Assembly (NCBI GenBank): GCA_965363355.1 | Contig: CBDTTM010000138.1 | Location: 1 to 6,757 of the forward strand | Length of the DNA: 6,757 bases | Reading direction: 5' to 3' | From: CBDTTM01 sp965363355 | GTDB lineage: Bacteria > Bacillota > Negativicutes > Selenomonadales > Selenomonadaceae | In this document: positions 5,511 through 6,757 of the stretch, in pieces | Layout of the letters: every line of letters starts with the position of its first letter | How positions within the stretch are numbered: the stretch's first letter is position 1 | The notes under the pieces: generated by a model | Databases searched by the model: none | Told to the model about the DNA's origin: nothing | The model's input: only the letters and a program-made list of their open reading frames with translations | Program-made: the position numbers and the translations under genes

Positions 5511-6254
5511 TCAACGATACTGCCAATGACAAAAATACTTTTCCAAACAATCAATCAAGCCAAACAAAAGTAACCCGATTAAGCTCAAAACAACGATTCC
5601 GGCGTACATCTCCAAATAATTGACTCTCAGCCAAGCATCCATGATGAAATAGCCCATACCATACTGCGTGCCAAAAGTTTCGGTAAAAAACAATACGGAT
5701 ATCGCCGTTGCCATAGCAACCCGAATAGCCGTAATGAATTTAGGCAGTGCTGCCGGCCAAAGTATTTCAAAAAAGACGGCCTGAAAAGGAGCCCCTAATG
5801 AATACAATGGATAATATGTTTCTTTGGGAATTGCACGAATCCCATCGCGAATCGCAATAATCACCTGAAAAACAATAATCAAAAAAATCATCAAAATCTT
5901 CGCAGCTTCTCCTACGCCTAAAAGCAGCATCAAGATTGGCAGCAAAGCAATCTTAGGCACAGGGTAGGTCAGATAAACCAAGGGGGCAAGAACACGATCG
6001 ACTCTGGAAAAGTATCCCATAGCAACGCCAATAGGCAGTCCCACTATAATTGCCAAAAAAAGGCCTGCAACAATCCGCCATAAACTATAAAGTCCATGGA
6101 TTGCAATAGAATCTTTAAAAATAGAGCCCAATGTTTCAATTACCCTTACAGGCGAAGGAATAATCGGCAGCTCTACAAGGGTCGCCGTCACCGACCAAAG
6201 GATAAAGATGACGAGCACCGCTCCTATATACCATATATAGCGTATTTCCTTCAT
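5511..6254 (-). CDS. ABC transporter permease, SsuC/TauC (NitT/TauT) type
   Basis: A 247-residue inner-membrane permease with about six membrane segments, near residues 8-28, 58-80, 90-113, 117-138, 180-195 and 217-237. The cytoplasmic EAA loop that docks on the ATPase is seen as YSLGAPFQAVFFEILWPAAL (151-170). Family landmarks are PSPVRV (33-38) after the first segment and TYPVPKIALLPILMLLLG (96-113), both common in importers for sulfonates, taurine, nitrate, bicarbonate and pyrimidine thiamine precursors. Length is normal and the protein is complete. Its ATG overlaps the ATPase stop by four bases (6251-6254), so it is translationally coupled. GGGTGG about 11 bases upstream is a modest SD, in keeping with coupling. 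The gene is followed by the terminator at 5449-5501. The substrate cannot be named without the binding protein, which is not in the window. Confidence 0.9.
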   Translation of the reverse strand: MKEIRYIWYIGAVLVIFILWSVTATLVELPIIPSPVRVIETLGSIFKDSIAIHGLYSLWRIVAGLFLAIIVGLPIGVAMGYFSRVDRVLAPLVYLTYPVPKIALLPILMLLLGVGEAAKILMIFLIIVFQVIIAIRDGIRAIPKETYYPLYSLGAPFQAVFFEILWPAALPKFITAIRVAMATAISVLFFTETFGTQYGMGYFIMDAWLRVNYLEMYAGIVVLSLIGLLLFGLIDCLEKYFCHWQYR

Positions 6255-6757
6255 GCCTTATTACCACCCTGTTTCAAAAGATCACGCAATTCTAGACTCA
6301 TGTCAAAAAATTCTTTTCTATGGCGTATATCCGTTTCCCCAAAAAGAGGATTATCGACGACTTTGGCAACGCGTCCCGGATTTGCCGATAAAATGACAAT
6401 TTTTTGGCCTAAATAAATTGCCTCTTCAACATAATGTGTAACCAATACAGTTGAAACAGCATACTTATTCCATAAAGACAAAAAAACATCTTGCATCTCT
6501 TCTCGTGTTATCGCATCTAAAGCCGAAAATGGTTCGTCCATAAGCAGTACATCCGGTTTAAGCAAAAAAGCTCTTGCCAGGCTGACACGTTGCTGCTGTC
6601 CGCCACTCAATTCGCCAGGATATCGCTTATTGAGCCCCTCAAGTCCGAGCAAACGAATAATTTTCGCTAAGGCATCATCCGTAATCGCCTTATCCTGCTT
6701 AAGCCTAGCAGCAACGCATATATTTTGGATTACATTTCGCCAAGGAAGAAGTCCATA
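6251..6757 (-). CDS. ABC transporter ATPase, NitT/TauT type (5' end outside window)
   Basis: The C-terminal 168 residues of an importer ATPase; the reading frame is open to the window edge, so the N-terminus and Walker A motif lie beyond it. The first visible residues, YGLLPWRNVIQNI, are the segment just after the Q-loop, and LLPW is typical of SsuB/TauB/NitT-type ATPases. Next come the signature LSGGQ (50-54 of the visible part), Walker B VLLMDEP with the D-loop SALD (70-81) and the switch histidine in TVLVTHYVEEA (103-113, H108). The C-terminal tail, about 45 residues after the ILSANPGRV block (122-130), is ordinary for this family. It powers the permease encoded downstream through a four-base ATGA overlap. 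All motifs that can be seen are intact, so nothing suggests a pseudogene. A TTG at 6652 is an internal codon (RLLGLEGL), not the start. Confidence 0.93.
   Translation of the reverse strand, partial: YGLLPWRNVIQNICVAARLKQDKAITDDALAKIIRLLGLEGLNKRYPGELSGGQQQRVSLARAFLLKPDVLLMDEPFSALDAITREEMQDVFLSLWNKYAVSTVLVTHYVEEAIYLGQKIVILSANPGRVAKVVDNPLFGETDIRHRKEFFDMSLELRDLLKQGGNKA

Noticed and set aside
6096..6416. Plus-strand ORF of 106 codons across the ATPase-permease junction
   Set aside because: It runs antisense through two clear ABC genes and has no family features.

Overview
The window looks like chromosomal DNA of an anaerobic, low-to-moderate G+C Firmicute. Strong SD sequences, sigma-A type promoters, CidA/LrgB proteins and a short clostridial-type thioredoxin reductase all point that way. 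The Negativicutes are my best guess, from protein flavour only. I see no rRNA, tRNA, CRISPR array, insertion sequence or phage gene.

Layout from left to right: (1) A strong extended -10 promoter (132-160) drives a single gene (223-1713) for an L-fucose/L-arabinose isomerase-family protein, closed by a bidirectional hairpin terminator (1744-1788). Bases 1-131 are AT-rich and hold nothing I can identify. (2) A LysR-type regulator (1811-2725, minus) is divergent from a cidA/lrgA-lrgB pair (3045-4093, plus). The 319-base region between them holds a near-consensus lrgA promoter and several dyads that could be LysR-type operators. (3) A long hairpin (4092-4153) separates lrgB from a convergent two-gene unit on the minus strand: a thioredoxin-reductase-like flavoprotein (4490-5356) followed one base later by a thioredoxin with a WCSPC active site (4159-4488). 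(4) Another hairpin (5449-5501) separates this pair from the 3' end of an ABC importer operon on the minus strand: an ATPase gene cut by the window edge (6251-6757) and a SsuC/TauC-type permease (5511-6254), overlapping by four bases.

How the genes work together: the LysR protein very probably controls lrgAB, a membrane pair first described as holin/antiholin-like and later linked to pyruvate or small organic acid transport in Bacillus and Streptococcus. The flavoprotein and thioredoxin form a self-contained thiol-redox module. The flavoprotein keeps both FAD motifs and the CATC redox centre but lacks the usual NADPH-binding motifs, so it may take electrons from something other than NADPH, as in the ferredoxin-dependent flavin thioredoxin reductases of clostridia. 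That is the most interesting point in the window. The ABC importer's substrate cannot be told from what is visible, and the isomerase has no sugar-pathway neighbours here.
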